Origin: Hydrogenophaga sp. A37
GTDB taxonomy: Bacteria > Pseudomonadota > Gammaproteobacteria > Burkholderiales > Burkholderiaceae_C
DNA: 64,000 bases
NCBI RefSeq assembly: GCF_002001205.1
Contig: NZ_MUNZ01000188.1
Location: 62,001-126,000, forward strand
Direction of reading: 5' to 3'
A program made the translations under genes and the position numbers. Below the pieces are notes generated by a model, which was given only the letters and a program-made list of their open reading frames with translations, did no database searches and was not told where the DNA came from. How positions within the stretch are numbered: position 1 is the first letter of the stretch; every line of letters begins with the position of its first letter. This document shows positions 57,254 to 64,000 of this stretch, one piece after another.

Positions 57254-57973
57254 TTGACAACCCTTGTCCTTCTGCCGGGCCTGGACGGCTCCGGCGACTT
57301 CTTCGGCGCCTTGTGCCGCCAGTTGCCACCGCAGTGGCGGACACATGTGGTGCCGTACCCGGGCGACCAGCCGCTCAGCTACAGCGAGCTGGCCCGGTTC
57401 GTATTGGCGGCCTTGCCCGATGACGGCCCCTTTATTTTGTTGGGCGAATCCTTTTCAGGCCCAGTGGCCATCCAAGTCGCGGCGACCCGACCTGCCGGCT
57501 TGATCGGCCTGGTGCTGTGTGCCACCTTTGCACGCAACCCCCGGTCGATCCTCAGGCCTTTGCTGGGGCTCACCCGCGTGGCGCCGGTGCGCGCCGCGCC
57601 GATGGGCATGCTTTCGCGCTGCTTGCTGGGGGCTGAGGCCAATGCTTCGTGGGCTGAGCGCATCAGGCAGGCTATGGGCGAGTGCTCTGTCGCCGTTCTG
57701 AGGAAGCGGGTCTGGGAAGTGCTGTTGGTGGATGTGCGCAGCCAGTTGGCCGATATTCGGGTGCCTGTGCTGTATCTGCAAGCAACCAAAGATTGGGTGG
57801 TGCCGGCGGAGGCGCTGATCGAGATGCAGCGTGTCTTACCGGGAATTCAGGTGGCCCGGATCGATGGGCCGCACTTCCTGCTTCAGGCTCGGCCTGGGCC
57901 TTGTGCTGAGCGGATTGCCGTGTTTTCGGAAAGTCTGATGGGCGCATCCGAAATCATTACCCATGGTGACTGA
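57254..57973 (+). CDS. Alpha/beta hydrolase
   Basis: The roughly 239-residue protein is an alpha/beta hydrolase: LLPGLDGSGDFFGALCRQL, nucleophile elbow LGESFSGPVAIQVA (Ser of GESFSG), YLQATKDWVVPAEAL with the acid and RIDGPHFLLQARP with the histidine. It resembles small carboxylesterases/pimeloyl-like hydrolases. Start is uncertain: TTG at 57254 begins at the first strand; ATG at 57134 and GTG at 57206 are in frame, and 57134 has GGAG eleven bases upstream. Substrate unknown. Confidence 0.75.
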   Translation: MTTLVLLPGLDGSGDFFGALCRQLPPQWRTHVVPYPGDQPLSYSELARFVLAALPDDGPFILLGESFSGPVAIQVAATRPAGLIGLVLCATFARNPRSILRPLLGLTRVAPVRAAPMGMLSRCLLGAEANASWAERIRQAMGECSVAVLRKRVWEVLLVDVRSQLADIRVPVLYLQATKDWVVPAEALIEMQRVLPGIQVARIDGPHFLLQARPGPCAERIAVFSESLMGASEIITHGD

Positions 57974-58052
57974 TTGCTCTATCATTCCACGGGCCAATTG
58001 CCTTCAATAACAAGTCGTTTGCCTTTTCGATGCTTCAGATACCTACTATGTT

Positions 58053-58454
58053 ATGAACAAGCTACTCATTGCCACCCTTGCCCTAATTTTAAGCGGATGC
58101 GCAACCTTCAAGGTTGAGCAGACAGAAGTCGTAGACACTAAAATTACTCTTGCTGATTCCAGTGCCCCTATCAAGGTCGCATTAAATGGTTCACGCTTTG
58201 GCGGCAGTCATTGTTATGAACCTATGATATTTGTCCTCACGCTGGGAATAATTCCAACTCACTGCGTTTCTAATTACAGCGTGACGATGGCTCCTGCAGA
58301 ACCAGAACAAGGGCAGGCGGTACAGCTGGGTACGTTTAGAATAACTACCATGAGTGGGTGGATTGCATTATTTTTAGCTCCACTGCCACACTGGAATTTT
58401 GGTTCCCCAGAGAGTCCTGAGGTTGAAATCAAACGAGTCATAACGAAGAAGTGA
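58053..58454 (+). CDS. Small AT-rich lipoprotein of unknown function
   Basis: The 133-residue product starts with a signal and lipobox (IATLALILSGC, Cys about 16) and then a soluble domain with three cysteines (SHCYEPMIF, THCVSNY). Its base composition and codon use (AAA, ATT, TTA) are clearly more AT-rich than any neighbour, as is the 79-base leader before it. This suggests recent acquisition. No recognised family. It ends just before a strong terminator. Confidence 0.72.
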   Translation: MNKLLIATLALILSGCATFKVEQTEVVDTKITLADSSAPIKVALNGSRFGGSHCYEPMIFVLTLGIIPTHCVSNYSVTMAPAEPEQGQAVQLGTFRITTMSGWIALFLAPLPHWNFGSPESPEVEIKRVITKK

Positions 58455-58465
58455 ATGCAAACAAG

Positions 58466-58490
58466 AAGGGCTGCCAATGGCAGCCCTTTT
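58466..58490 (+). terminator. Intrinsic terminator after the small lipoprotein gene
   Basis: AAGGGCTGCC (58466-58475) and GGCAGCCCTT (58479-58488) form a perfect ten-base stem with an AAT loop, followed by TT on the plus strand. The reverse side is preceded by an A-rich tract, so it may also serve gcdH from the other side. Confidence 0.85.
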
Positions 58491-58510
58491 GGTGGAGGCG
58501 TTGAGCCCAA

Positions 58511-59698
58511 TCAGTTCGCAAAAGCCGCAATCCCCGTAATCGCCCGCCCCAGAATCAGCGCATGCACGTCATGCGTGCCTTCATAGGTGTTCACTACCTC
58601 CAGGTTCACCAGATGGCGGGCCACACCGAATTCGTCGCTGATGCCGTTGCCGCCCATCATGTCGCGCGCCATGCGGGCGATGTCGAGCGACTTGCCGCAG
58701 CTGTTGCGCTTCAGAATGCTGGTGATTTCCACGGCGGCGGTCCCTTCGTCCTTCATGCGGCCCAGGCGCAGGCAGCCTTGCAGGCCGAGGCTGATTTCGG
58801 TCAGCATGTCGGCCAGCTTCTTCTGGATCAGCTGGTTGGCCGCGAGCGGGCGGCCGAACTGCTGGCGGTCCAGCACGTACTGGCGGGCGCGGAAGTAGCA
58901 GTCTTCGGCGGCGCCGAGTGCGCCCCAGGCGATGCCATAGCGCGCGCTGTTCAAGCAGGTGAACGGGCCTTTGAGGCCGCGCACGTCGGGGAAGGCGTTT
59001 TCTTCCGGCACGAAGACTTCGTCCATCACGATTTCGCCGGTGATGCTGGCGCGCAGGCCGACCTTGCTGTGGATGGCGGGGGCGCTCAGGCCTTTCCAGC
59101 CTTTTTCAAGGATGAAGCCGCGGATCTGGCCGCCGTCGTCCTTGGCCCAGACCACGAACACGTCGGCTATTGGGGAGTTGGTGATCCACATCTTGGCGCC
59201 GCTCAGGCTGTAGCCGCCGGGCACGGCCTTGGCGCGGGTGACCATGCTGCCGGGGTCGCTGCCGTGGTTGGGTTCGGTGAGGCCGAAGCAGCCGATCCAC
59301 TCGCCCGTGGCGAGCTTGGGCAGGTACTTCTGCTTCTGCGCTTCGGTGCCGAACTCGTTGATGGGCACCATGACCAGCGAGCTCTGCACGCTCATCATGC
59401 TGCGGTAGCCGGAGTCCACGCGCTCCACTTCGCGCGCCACCAGGCCGTAGCAGACGTAGTTGAGGCCGCTGCCGCCGTACTGCTCGGGGATGGTGGGGCC
59501 GAGCAGGCCGAGCGCGCCCATCTCGCGGAAGATGGCCGGGTCGGTCTTCTCGTGGCGGAAGGCCTCGGTCACGCGGGGCAGCAGCTTTTCCTGGCAGTAG
59601 GCGCGGGCGGCGTCCTGCACCTGGCGCTCGTCGTCGGTGAGCTGGGCGCTCAGGTGGAACGGGTCTTCCCAGTTGAAGGTGTTTTTGGGGCTGGCCAT
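58511..59698 (-). CDS. gcdH: Glutaryl-CoA dehydrogenase
   Basis: The 395-residue flavoprotein of the acyl-CoA dehydrogenase family oxidises and decarboxylates glutaryl-CoA to crotonyl-CoA in lysine/tryptophan breakdown. GCDH features are [85 protein letters not shown], and the catalytic glutamate in [13 protein letters not shown] (about Glu373). The N terminus and [11 protein letters not shown] make GcdH more likely than other acyl-CoA dehydrogenases. Divergent from a LysR gene, as usual for gcdH-gcdR. Confidence 0.94.
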   Translation of the reverse strand: MASPKNTFNWEDPFHLSAQLTDDERQVQDAARAYCQEKLLPRVTEAFRHEKTDPAIFREMGALGLLGPTIPEQYGGSGLNYVCYGLVAREVERVDSGYRSMMSVQSSLVMVPINEFGTEAQKQKYLPKLATGEWIGCFGLTEPNHGSDPGSMVTRAKAVPGGYSLSGAKMWITNSPIADVFVVWAKDDGGQIRGFILEKGWKGLSAPAIHSKVGLRASITGEIVMDEVFVPEENAFPDVRGLKGPFTCLNSARYGIAWGALGAAEDCYFRARQYVLDRQQFGRPLAANQLIQKKLADMLTEISLGLQGCLRLGRMKDEGTAAVEITSILKRNSCGKSLDIARMARDMMGGNGISDEFGVARHLVNLEVVNTYEGTHDVHALILGRAITGIAAFAN

Positions 59699-59780
59699 GG
59701 TGTGTCTCCGGGCGGGTTGGAAGAGGGGATAAAAGAGCGGTTTGAGGGCGATTGTCGGCGCCGCATGAATAGCTGTCTAA

Positions 59781-59803
59781 TATTGATTGCCGATTGATCA
59801 ATA
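59781..59803. promoter_or_regulatory. Candidate LysR operator between gcdH and its regulator
   Basis: TATTGAT (59781-59787) and ATCAATA (59797-59803) are exact complements with a nine-base spacer, in the 119-base divergent region. The arms and spacing fit a LysR-type T-N11-A site. It lies 15 bases before the LysR start codon. Confidence 0.65.
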
Positions 59804-59817
59804 CAAACTTCATATTC

Positions 59818-60714
59818 ATGGAATTCCGCCACCTGCGCTGTTTCACCGTGCTCGCCGAAGAGCTGCACTTCGGCCGCGCCGCCCAGCGCCTGGCGATGAC
59901 GCAGCCGCCACTGTCGATGAACATCCAGCAGCTCGAAGCCTCGGTAGGCGCGCGCCTGTTCGAGCGCAACAGCCGGGGCGTGGCGCTCACCGCCGCGGGG
60001 CTGGCGTTTCTGCCGCGTGCGCAGGCGCTGCTGGAGCAGGCGGCGCTGGCCGCGCGCGAGGCGCGCGACGTGGGGCAGGGGCTGGCGGGGCAACTGCAGA
60101 TCGGCTTTGCCGGCACGGTGCTCTACCGCGGCCTGCCGCAGGTGCTGCGCGACTTCGCCGCCGCGCACCCCAAGCTGCGGCTGGCGCTGCGCGAACTCAG
60201 CAGCAGCGAGCAACTGGTGGAGCTGGTGCACGACCGGCTTGATCTGGGTTTCGTGCACACCACGCGCGTGCCGGCAGGTTTCTCGCAGATCCTCGTGTCG
60301 AGCCAGCCGTTCATGGCCTGCCTGCCTTCAACGCACCCGCTGGCCAAAAAGAAGCAGCTGTCGCTCGATCAGCTGAAGGGCGAGGCCTTCGCCATCGTGA
60401 TGCGCGCCGTCTCGCCCGACTACCACGACCGCATTCTCGCGGCCTGTGCCGACGCGGGCTTTGAGCCTTCTCTGGCCTTCGAGCTGCGGCACTGGCTGAG
60501 CGTGGTCTCGGTCATTGGCCAGGGGCTGGGGGTCGGGCTGGTGCCAGCCGCCTTGGCCCAGGCGGGTTTGCCAGGGGTGGTGTTCCGCCCGCTGGCCCGA
60601 CCGCTGCTGCCCTACGACACCCACTGCCTCTCCAAAGACGGGGGACACCACCCCGCGCTGCTGGCGTTTCTGGACATGGTGCGGCGCACCTCGGCGGCGC
60701 TCACCAGCGGCTGA
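59818..60714 (+). CDS. LysR-type regulator, probable GcdR
   Basis: The 298-residue protein has the LysR HTH (EFRHLRCFTVLAEELHFGRAAQRL, MTQPPLSMNIQQLEASVGARLFERN) and a type 2 periplasmic-binding effector domain (LQIGFAGTVLYRGLP, RELSSSEQLVELVHDRLDLGF). Divergence from gcdH and the intervening palindrome suggest it activates glutarate/lysine catabolism. Start at 59818 gives the canonical MEFRHLR; an ATG at 59794 is in frame. Confidence 0.88.
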   Translation: MEFRHLRCFTVLAEELHFGRAAQRLAMTQPPLSMNIQQLEASVGARLFERNSRGVALTAAGLAFLPRAQALLEQAALAAREARDVGQGLAGQLQIGFAGTVLYRGLPQVLRDFAAAHPKLRLALRELSSSEQLVELVHDRLDLGFVHTTRVPAGFSQILVSSQPFMACLPSTHPLAKKKQLSLDQLKGEAFAIVMRAVSPDYHDRILAACADAGFEPSLAFELRHWLSVVSVIGQGLGVGLVPAALAQAGLPGVVFRPLARPLLPYDTHCLSKDGGHHPALLAFLDMVRRTSAALTSG

Positions 60715-60764
60715 AGAGATCACCTGCTCCTCTAACGCGTCCATGATATATAACAAGGACATGA

Positions 60765-60800
60765 TTGCTCACATGGCCGCTTTGGGTAAAATGGCCATGT
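60765..60800 (+). promoter_or_regulatory. Promoter embedded in a palindromic operator (AbiEi-like unit)
   Basis: ACATGGCC (60771-60778) and GGCCATGT (60793-60800) are perfect eight-base arms with a 14-base spacer. A -35 TTGCTC (60765-60770) and a -10 TAAAAT (60787-60792) with 16-base spacing fit between and around the arms, so the regulator would sit on the polymerase site. AGGAG follows nine bases before the ATG at 60817. Confidence 0.7.
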
Positions 60801-60816
60801 TAGAAAGGAGCATGTC

Positions 60817-61980
60817 ATGGACACCCAGCAATCCACTCGCACCCTTGAGGCAGAGCACCTCGTCAGAAACTGGCTTGCTAAACATGGTTGGGGCTTCGAT
60901 CCTGTGCCCCGTGGCCCTGATCGTGCGGATCTCGTTGCCAACAACGGGGGGGAGCGATTCATGGTGGAAATCAAAAACCTTTCCGAGGGGCGCCCCGACC
61001 GCGTGATCCCCTTGCTTTCTCAGGCCATCCTGGAGGCCCGGTCGTATACAGCGCGCGATGATCTGGCCAAGCCAATGGCCGTGGTGTATGTCGAGCGTGC
61101 TTCTTTGCCGCTCTACAAGCACGTGCTGAACTTTGCTGAACGGTATGCGCCTGACGTGGCCGTGGGCGTCTTGTCCGGTGAAGGCCTGGGGATCCTGAAG
61201 AGAGGGGGCTCGGATTCCCTCGCTATTGATGACCGCGATGAGTTCCTGCAGCAATCACGCGCTAGGCAGGACAGGACGACTGCGACACCAAGCCACAACC
61301 TGTTTTCTGATCTCAACCAGTGGATGCTCAAAATCCTGCTGGCTCCAGAGATCGCTGATGACCTCCTCAACGCACCCCGTGGCCGCTACCGCAGTGGTGC
61401 TGAACTGGCCGCTGCAGCCAAAGTCTCGGAGATGAGCACGTCTCGGTTCCTGCAGCAGCTGAGGCACGACAGGTTTCTGGATGAGTCCTCGGGATACATG
61501 GCACTCGTGCGCCGGGAGGAGCTGTTCGCCCATTGGCGTTCAGCGGCGCGGCGTCGCCCACCTGAAGCACCCATGCGCTTTCTCCTCAGATCGGCCGTGC
61601 CAGATCAGATTGCGAAGCTCGTGAGCGCTCAGCATGGCCAAGCCTGCGTAGGGCTTTTTGCGGCGGCTGATGCCTTGCGGCTGGGGCATGTGAGCGGCGT
61701 GCCACCCTATGTTTATGTACCGAGACTCCCCAACATCGGGAGCAAGGACGGCGGCTGGGACATGGTGAAGGCGTTTTCCGATGGGGCGCCCGACTTCATT
61801 CTTCGCCAGGCACCGTCACCACAGTCCACTTTCCGAGGGGCGTTGCACCGCGACGGTTCGGTGTTCGCCGACGTTCTTCAGGTCTGGCTGGATGTCTCGA
61901 ATCACCCATCACGTGGTCAGGAGCAAGCCGACCTCATCTACCGCAAGATCCTGCAACCTCTGATCGAAGCAAGGCATTGA
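60817..61980 (+). CDS. AbiEi-like regulator with an N-terminal PD-(D/E)XK-like domain
   Basis: The 387-residue protein has three visible parts. Residues ~10-140 carry a nuclease-like set: E13 in AEHLV, D38 in DRADLV, E51 and K53 in MVEIKN, and Q69 in SQAILEAR, with the spacing of PD-(D/E)XK folds. Residues ~165-245 look like a winged helix (KILLAPEIADDLLN, GAELAAAAKVSEMSTSRFLQQL). The C terminus (MRFLLRSAVPDQIAKL, CVGLFAAADALRLGHV, FADVLQVWLDVSNHPSRGQEQADL) resembles the AbiEi antitoxin/regulator family. It starts immediately upstream of a nucleotidyltransferase gene with no gap and is preceded by a palindromic promoter. Normal AbiEi proteins lack the N-terminal nuclease-like part, so the function is open: antitoxin, nuclease or both. 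Confidence 0.75.
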   Translation: MDTQQSTRTLEAEHLVRNWLAKHGWGFDPVPRGPDRADLVANNGGERFMVEIKNLSEGRPDRVIPLLSQAILEARSYTARDDLAKPMAVVYVERASLPLYKHVLNFAERYAPDVAVGVLSGEGLGILKRGGSDSLAIDDRDEFLQQSRARQDRTTATPSHNLFSDLNQWMLKILLAPEIADDLLNAPRGRYRSGAELAAAAKVSEMSTSRFLQQLRHDRFLDESSGYMALVRREELFAHWRSAARRRPPEAPMRFLLRSAVPDQIAKLVSAQHGQACVGLFAAADALRLGHVSGVPPYVYVPRLPNIGSKDGGWDMVKAFSDGAPDFILRQAPSPQSTFRGALHRDGSVFADVLQVWLDVSNHPSRGQEQADLIYRKILQPLIEARH

Positions 61981-62799
61981 ATGAACGACTTGGAAGCTTT
62001 TGCAAAGCTGGTGCAGGCGCTGGATCCGTGGCGAGGTCAGCTGGTCTTCATCGGGGGCTGGGGCCACCGCCTGCACACCCTGCACCCCAAGGCGAACCAG
62101 CTGGACCACCAACCTGTTTTCACAAGGGACACCGACTTGGCATTCCACAGCAAGACCCCCTTGGAAGGCGATATCAAGTCTGCACTCATTGCAAAGGGCT
62201 TCAAGGAAAACCTATCGGGAGACTTCAGGCCGCCGATTGCGAGCTACACGCTGGGAGATGAACAGGGTGGCTTCTATGCAGAGTTCCTGACGCCCCTGAT
62301 CGGGAGCGGCTACAAGCGCGGAGGGGCGGCAGATGCCACCCTCCAAGCCGCTGGAATATCGGCTCAGAAAATCCGGCACCTCGACATCCTGATGGTTGAT
62401 CCATGGATCGTCACCGTGGGCCCTCCGCACAACGAGGTGCCGCTCGATGTCCCAGTCGAGCTGCAGGTGGCAAATCCCCTTTGCTTCATGGTGCAGAAAT
62501 TCCTCATCAAGAAAGACCGCAAGAAAGCCAAGCAGTCACAGGACCTGCTGTACGTGTACGACACCATCCAGCTGTTCTTTCAGCATCTGCCGCAGTTCAA
62601 GGGCAACTGGGAAGGGGTCGTCAAGCCTGCCCTGCAAGGGGCGAGCGAAACCGTTCTCAAAGAGTGCGCAGAATCGTTCGCCAGCGTCACGGATGAATTG
62701 CGTGAAGCTGCTGCAATCCCGCAAGACCGCAACGGTTTGACGGCGGCTGAAATGCAGAATGTCTGTAAGCACGCCTTCTCCCAGATCATGGGCATCTGA
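61981..62799 (+). CDS. Nucleotidyltransferase-fold protein, AbiEii-like toxin candidate
   Basis: The 272-residue protein has the minimal nucleotidyltransferase core: LVFIGGWGHRLHTL (Gly-Gly, substrate loop), RDTDLAFHS (Asp50 and Asp52), FYAEFLTPL (third acidic residue Glu101) and RHLDILMVDPW. Together with the AbiEi-like partner this fits type IV TA systems, in which the NTase adds nucleotides to tRNA or other targets. The helical C-terminal half contains QKFLIKKDRKKAKQSQDLLYVYDTI, typical of these toxins. The ATG directly follows the stop of the partner gene. A hairpin lies downstream. Confidence 0.8.
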   Translation: MNDLEAFAKLVQALDPWRGQLVFIGGWGHRLHTLHPKANQLDHQPVFTRDTDLAFHSKTPLEGDIKSALIAKGFKENLSGDFRPPIASYTLGDEQGGFYAEFLTPLIGSGYKRGGAADATLQAAGISAQKIRHLDILMVDPWIVTVGPPHNEVPLDVPVELQVANPLCFMVQKFLIKKDRKKAKQSQDLLYVYDTIQLFFQHLPQFKGNWEGVVKPALQGASETVLKECAESFASVTDELREAAAIPQDRNGLTAAEMQNVCKHAFSQIMGI

Positions 62800-62821
62800 A
62801 GCGATGCCGTGGTCTCGTGAG

Positions 62822-62865
62822 CAATGCCCCGTGTGCTCATCGGGGCGCATTGACGCCACCTTTTT
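62822..62865 (+). terminator. Imperfect terminator after the nucleotidyltransferase gene
   Basis: CAATGCCCCG (62822-62831) pairs with CGGGGCGCATTG (62841-62852) through a two-base bulge; a T5 run (62861-62865) follows nine bases later. The spacing is loose, so efficiency is uncertain. It would end the two-gene unit. Confidence 0.45.
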
Positions 62866-62967
62866 CTCAATCACCCTGGGAAAGACGCGTTTCATGTGCA
62901 AAAACAAGGAGTTGGGTGTGTTTTGACGGTCTTTTGGCGTGATCGGGCGCACCGGCCCAAGGGCACC

Positions 62968-64000
62968 ATGCTGACCGGGAATCTGCGTTGGCTCACCCAG
63001 GGTCCGCATGGGGCGGCTTGCATCCAACGCGAAGCCACTCGCATGGACCACCAGACACGCCAAACACCAGAGTCGCCAGGCCCGGGCCGCTGCAGCGCAG
63101 CGCCCGAGGGTCCTGTTGCCCGTGCGATCACCACCGACCCGTCGCCCACCCCCCTGCGCGCGCCACCCAGGTCGATCAGCACGCGCTGGGTGCTGGAGCA
63201 CCGCATTGTTTTTGACGGGGCCCTGGTCTCCACGGTGATCGAGCAGACGCCGGCTTCGGCCGAAGGGCCTGAGCCGGTGGAGCGGGCCGAGCCGGAATCG
63301 CCGGAGCCTGTGTCGGTCGCTGCTCCCACTCCAGCTCCCACGTCCACGCCGAACGATGCGGAGGACGAACCGCAGACCGCCGATGCCGACACTCCACCAT
63401 CGGTGGAGTCGGTCGTGTCCACCGCGCCCTCCACCGACGACGAAGCACCGCCCGCCAGCGACACCACGGCCACCGACAGCGCATCGACCGACGGACCGTC
63501 AGAAGACACCCTGGCGGCGACCCCCGACGAACCCGCACGCCAGGAGCTGGTGTTCGTGGACGGCCGCGTGCCCGACCCCGCCGCCTTCGCCGCGCCCGGA
63601 CGCGAGGTGATCGTGTTGAACCTGGACGAGGACGGCATCAACCAGATCGCCAACGCGCTGGACGGGCGCAGCGGCATCGACGCCATCCACATCGTGAGCC
63701 ACGGCGACAGCGGCAGCCTGTCCCTGGGCAGCGGGGCCGTGACCGCGGATGCCATGGCGGCGCTGCACCGCGACGACCTGCTGGCCATCGGGCAAGCCCT
63801 GTCGCCCGAGGGTGACATCCTGATCTACGCCTGCGACTACGGTGCGGGCGCCGAGGGCGAAGCAGCACTGTCTCAGTGGGCCGACCTCACCGGCGCGGAC
63901 GTCGCTGCCTCGACCGATGCCACCGGGCACACCGAACTGGGCGGCGACTGGACGCTGGAGGCCCAGTTGGGCACGGTGGACACCGCCGAGCTGACGCCCC
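62968..64000 (+). CDS. N-terminal part of a large DUF4347 surface/adhesin protein (3' truncated by window)
   Basis: The frame runs to the window edge without a stop (at least 344 residues). It has the N-terminal hallmark of giant repetitive surface proteins, RWVLEHRIVFDGALV (related to LEPRIVFDGA), then an acidic Pro/Ala/Thr/Asp/Ser-rich linker (about residues 75-195), then a DUF4347 domain (IHIVSHGDSGSLSLGSGAV, ILIYACDYGAGAEGEAALSQWADLTGADV, GGDWTLEAQ). Such proteins carry cadherin-like or RTX repeats further on and leave through type I secretion. The start at 62968 has AAGGG before the ATG; ATG 63043 and GTG 62896 are alternatives. Confidence 0.75.
   Translation, partial: MLTGNLRWLTQGPHGAACIQREATRMDHQTRQTPESPGPGRCSAAPEGPVARAITTDPSPTPLRAPPRSISTRWVLEHRIVFDGALVSTVIEQTPASAEGPEPVERAEPESPEPVSVAAPTPAPTSTPNDAEDEPQTADADTPPSVESVVSTAPSTDDEAPPASDTTATDSASTDGPSEDTLAATPDEPARQELVFVDGRVPDPAAFAAPGREVIVLNLDEDGINQIANALDGRSGIDAIHIVSHGDSGSLSLGSGAVTADAMAALHRDDLLAIGQALSPEGDILIYACDYGAGAEGEAALSQWADLTGADVAASTDATGHTELGGDWTLEAQLGTVDTAELTP

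Noticed and set aside
62892-63818. 308-codon minus-strand Ser/Ala/Gly-rich frame near the right edge
   Set aside because: It is antisense to the DUF4347 frame, which carries a recognisable domain and an N-terminal surface-protein hallmark.

Overview
The window looks like a chromosomal segment of a high-GC betaproteobacterium of the family Comamonadaceae (Hydrogenophaga-like). This rests on gene order (folC-SPOR-cvpA-purF-metZ, pcm-rhodanese-tolC-waaA), on protein resemblance recognised by eye, on overall base composition, and on a family of GC-rich intergenic palindromic repeats. No database search was possible. Most of the window is tightly packed housekeeping sequence; no gap between genes exceeds 300 bases, and no phage, insertion sequence or CRISPR array was seen.

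0-11.4 kb: tail of an acyl-CoA synthetase, an OmpA-like lipoprotein, an aldo/keto reductase, ybaK, plsY-ridA, a retropepsin-like protease, a DUF4124 protein, yajQ, murB, then (past a bidirectional terminator) argG and ppnP, a secreted trypsin-fold lipoprotein protease with three C-terminal DUF5648 repeats, and an ArsC/YffB-like reductase. 11.5-19.3 kb: pip, folC, SPOR protein, cvpA, purF, metZ and gltX, all on the plus strand. 19.3-19.8 kb: tRNA-Ala(GGC), tRNA-Glu(TTC), tRNA-Asp(GTC) and a terminator. 19.8-22.9 kb: alkylation-repair operon with an Ada-AlkA fusion, ogt and a DMT exporter.

23-32.9 kb: envelope and lipopolysaccharide genes: phosphomannomutase, two family-2 glycosyltransferases, an O-antigen ligase, a WaaA-KdkA fusion (Kdo transferase plus Kdo kinase), a further glycosyltransferase, tolC, a rhodanese and pcm. 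32.9-38 kb: an RND efflux pump (permease, adaptor) with its TetR regulator and a clear palindromic operator.

38-49.4 kb: a complete L-rhamnose system of the rhizobial type: divergent LysR regulator, bifunctional aldolase/dehydrogenase (rhaD), isomerase (rhaI), ABC importer (rhaS, rhaT, rhaP, rhaQ), mutarotase and FGGY kinase. The sugar is imported, anomerised, isomerised, phosphorylated, cleaved to lactaldehyde and DHAP, and the lactaldehyde oxidised.

49.4-64 kb: a K+/H+ antiporter followed by a mosaic accessory region. It holds a 936-residue protein of unknown family paired with a two-HKD phospholipase D-like enzyme, an AAC(3)-I-like aminoglycoside acetyltransferase, a second GNAT enzyme, a VapBC pair, an alpha/beta hydrolase, an AT-rich small lipoprotein, gcdH with a divergent LysR gene, and a two-gene unit made of an AbiEi-like regulator with an N-terminal PD-(D/E)XK-like domain plus an AbiEii-like nucleotidyltransferase, whose promoter is embedded in a palindrome. 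The window ends inside a large DUF4347 surface-protein gene. The 936-residue/PLD module and the nuclease-AbiEi/nucleotidyltransferase module are the two best candidates for undescribed systems.
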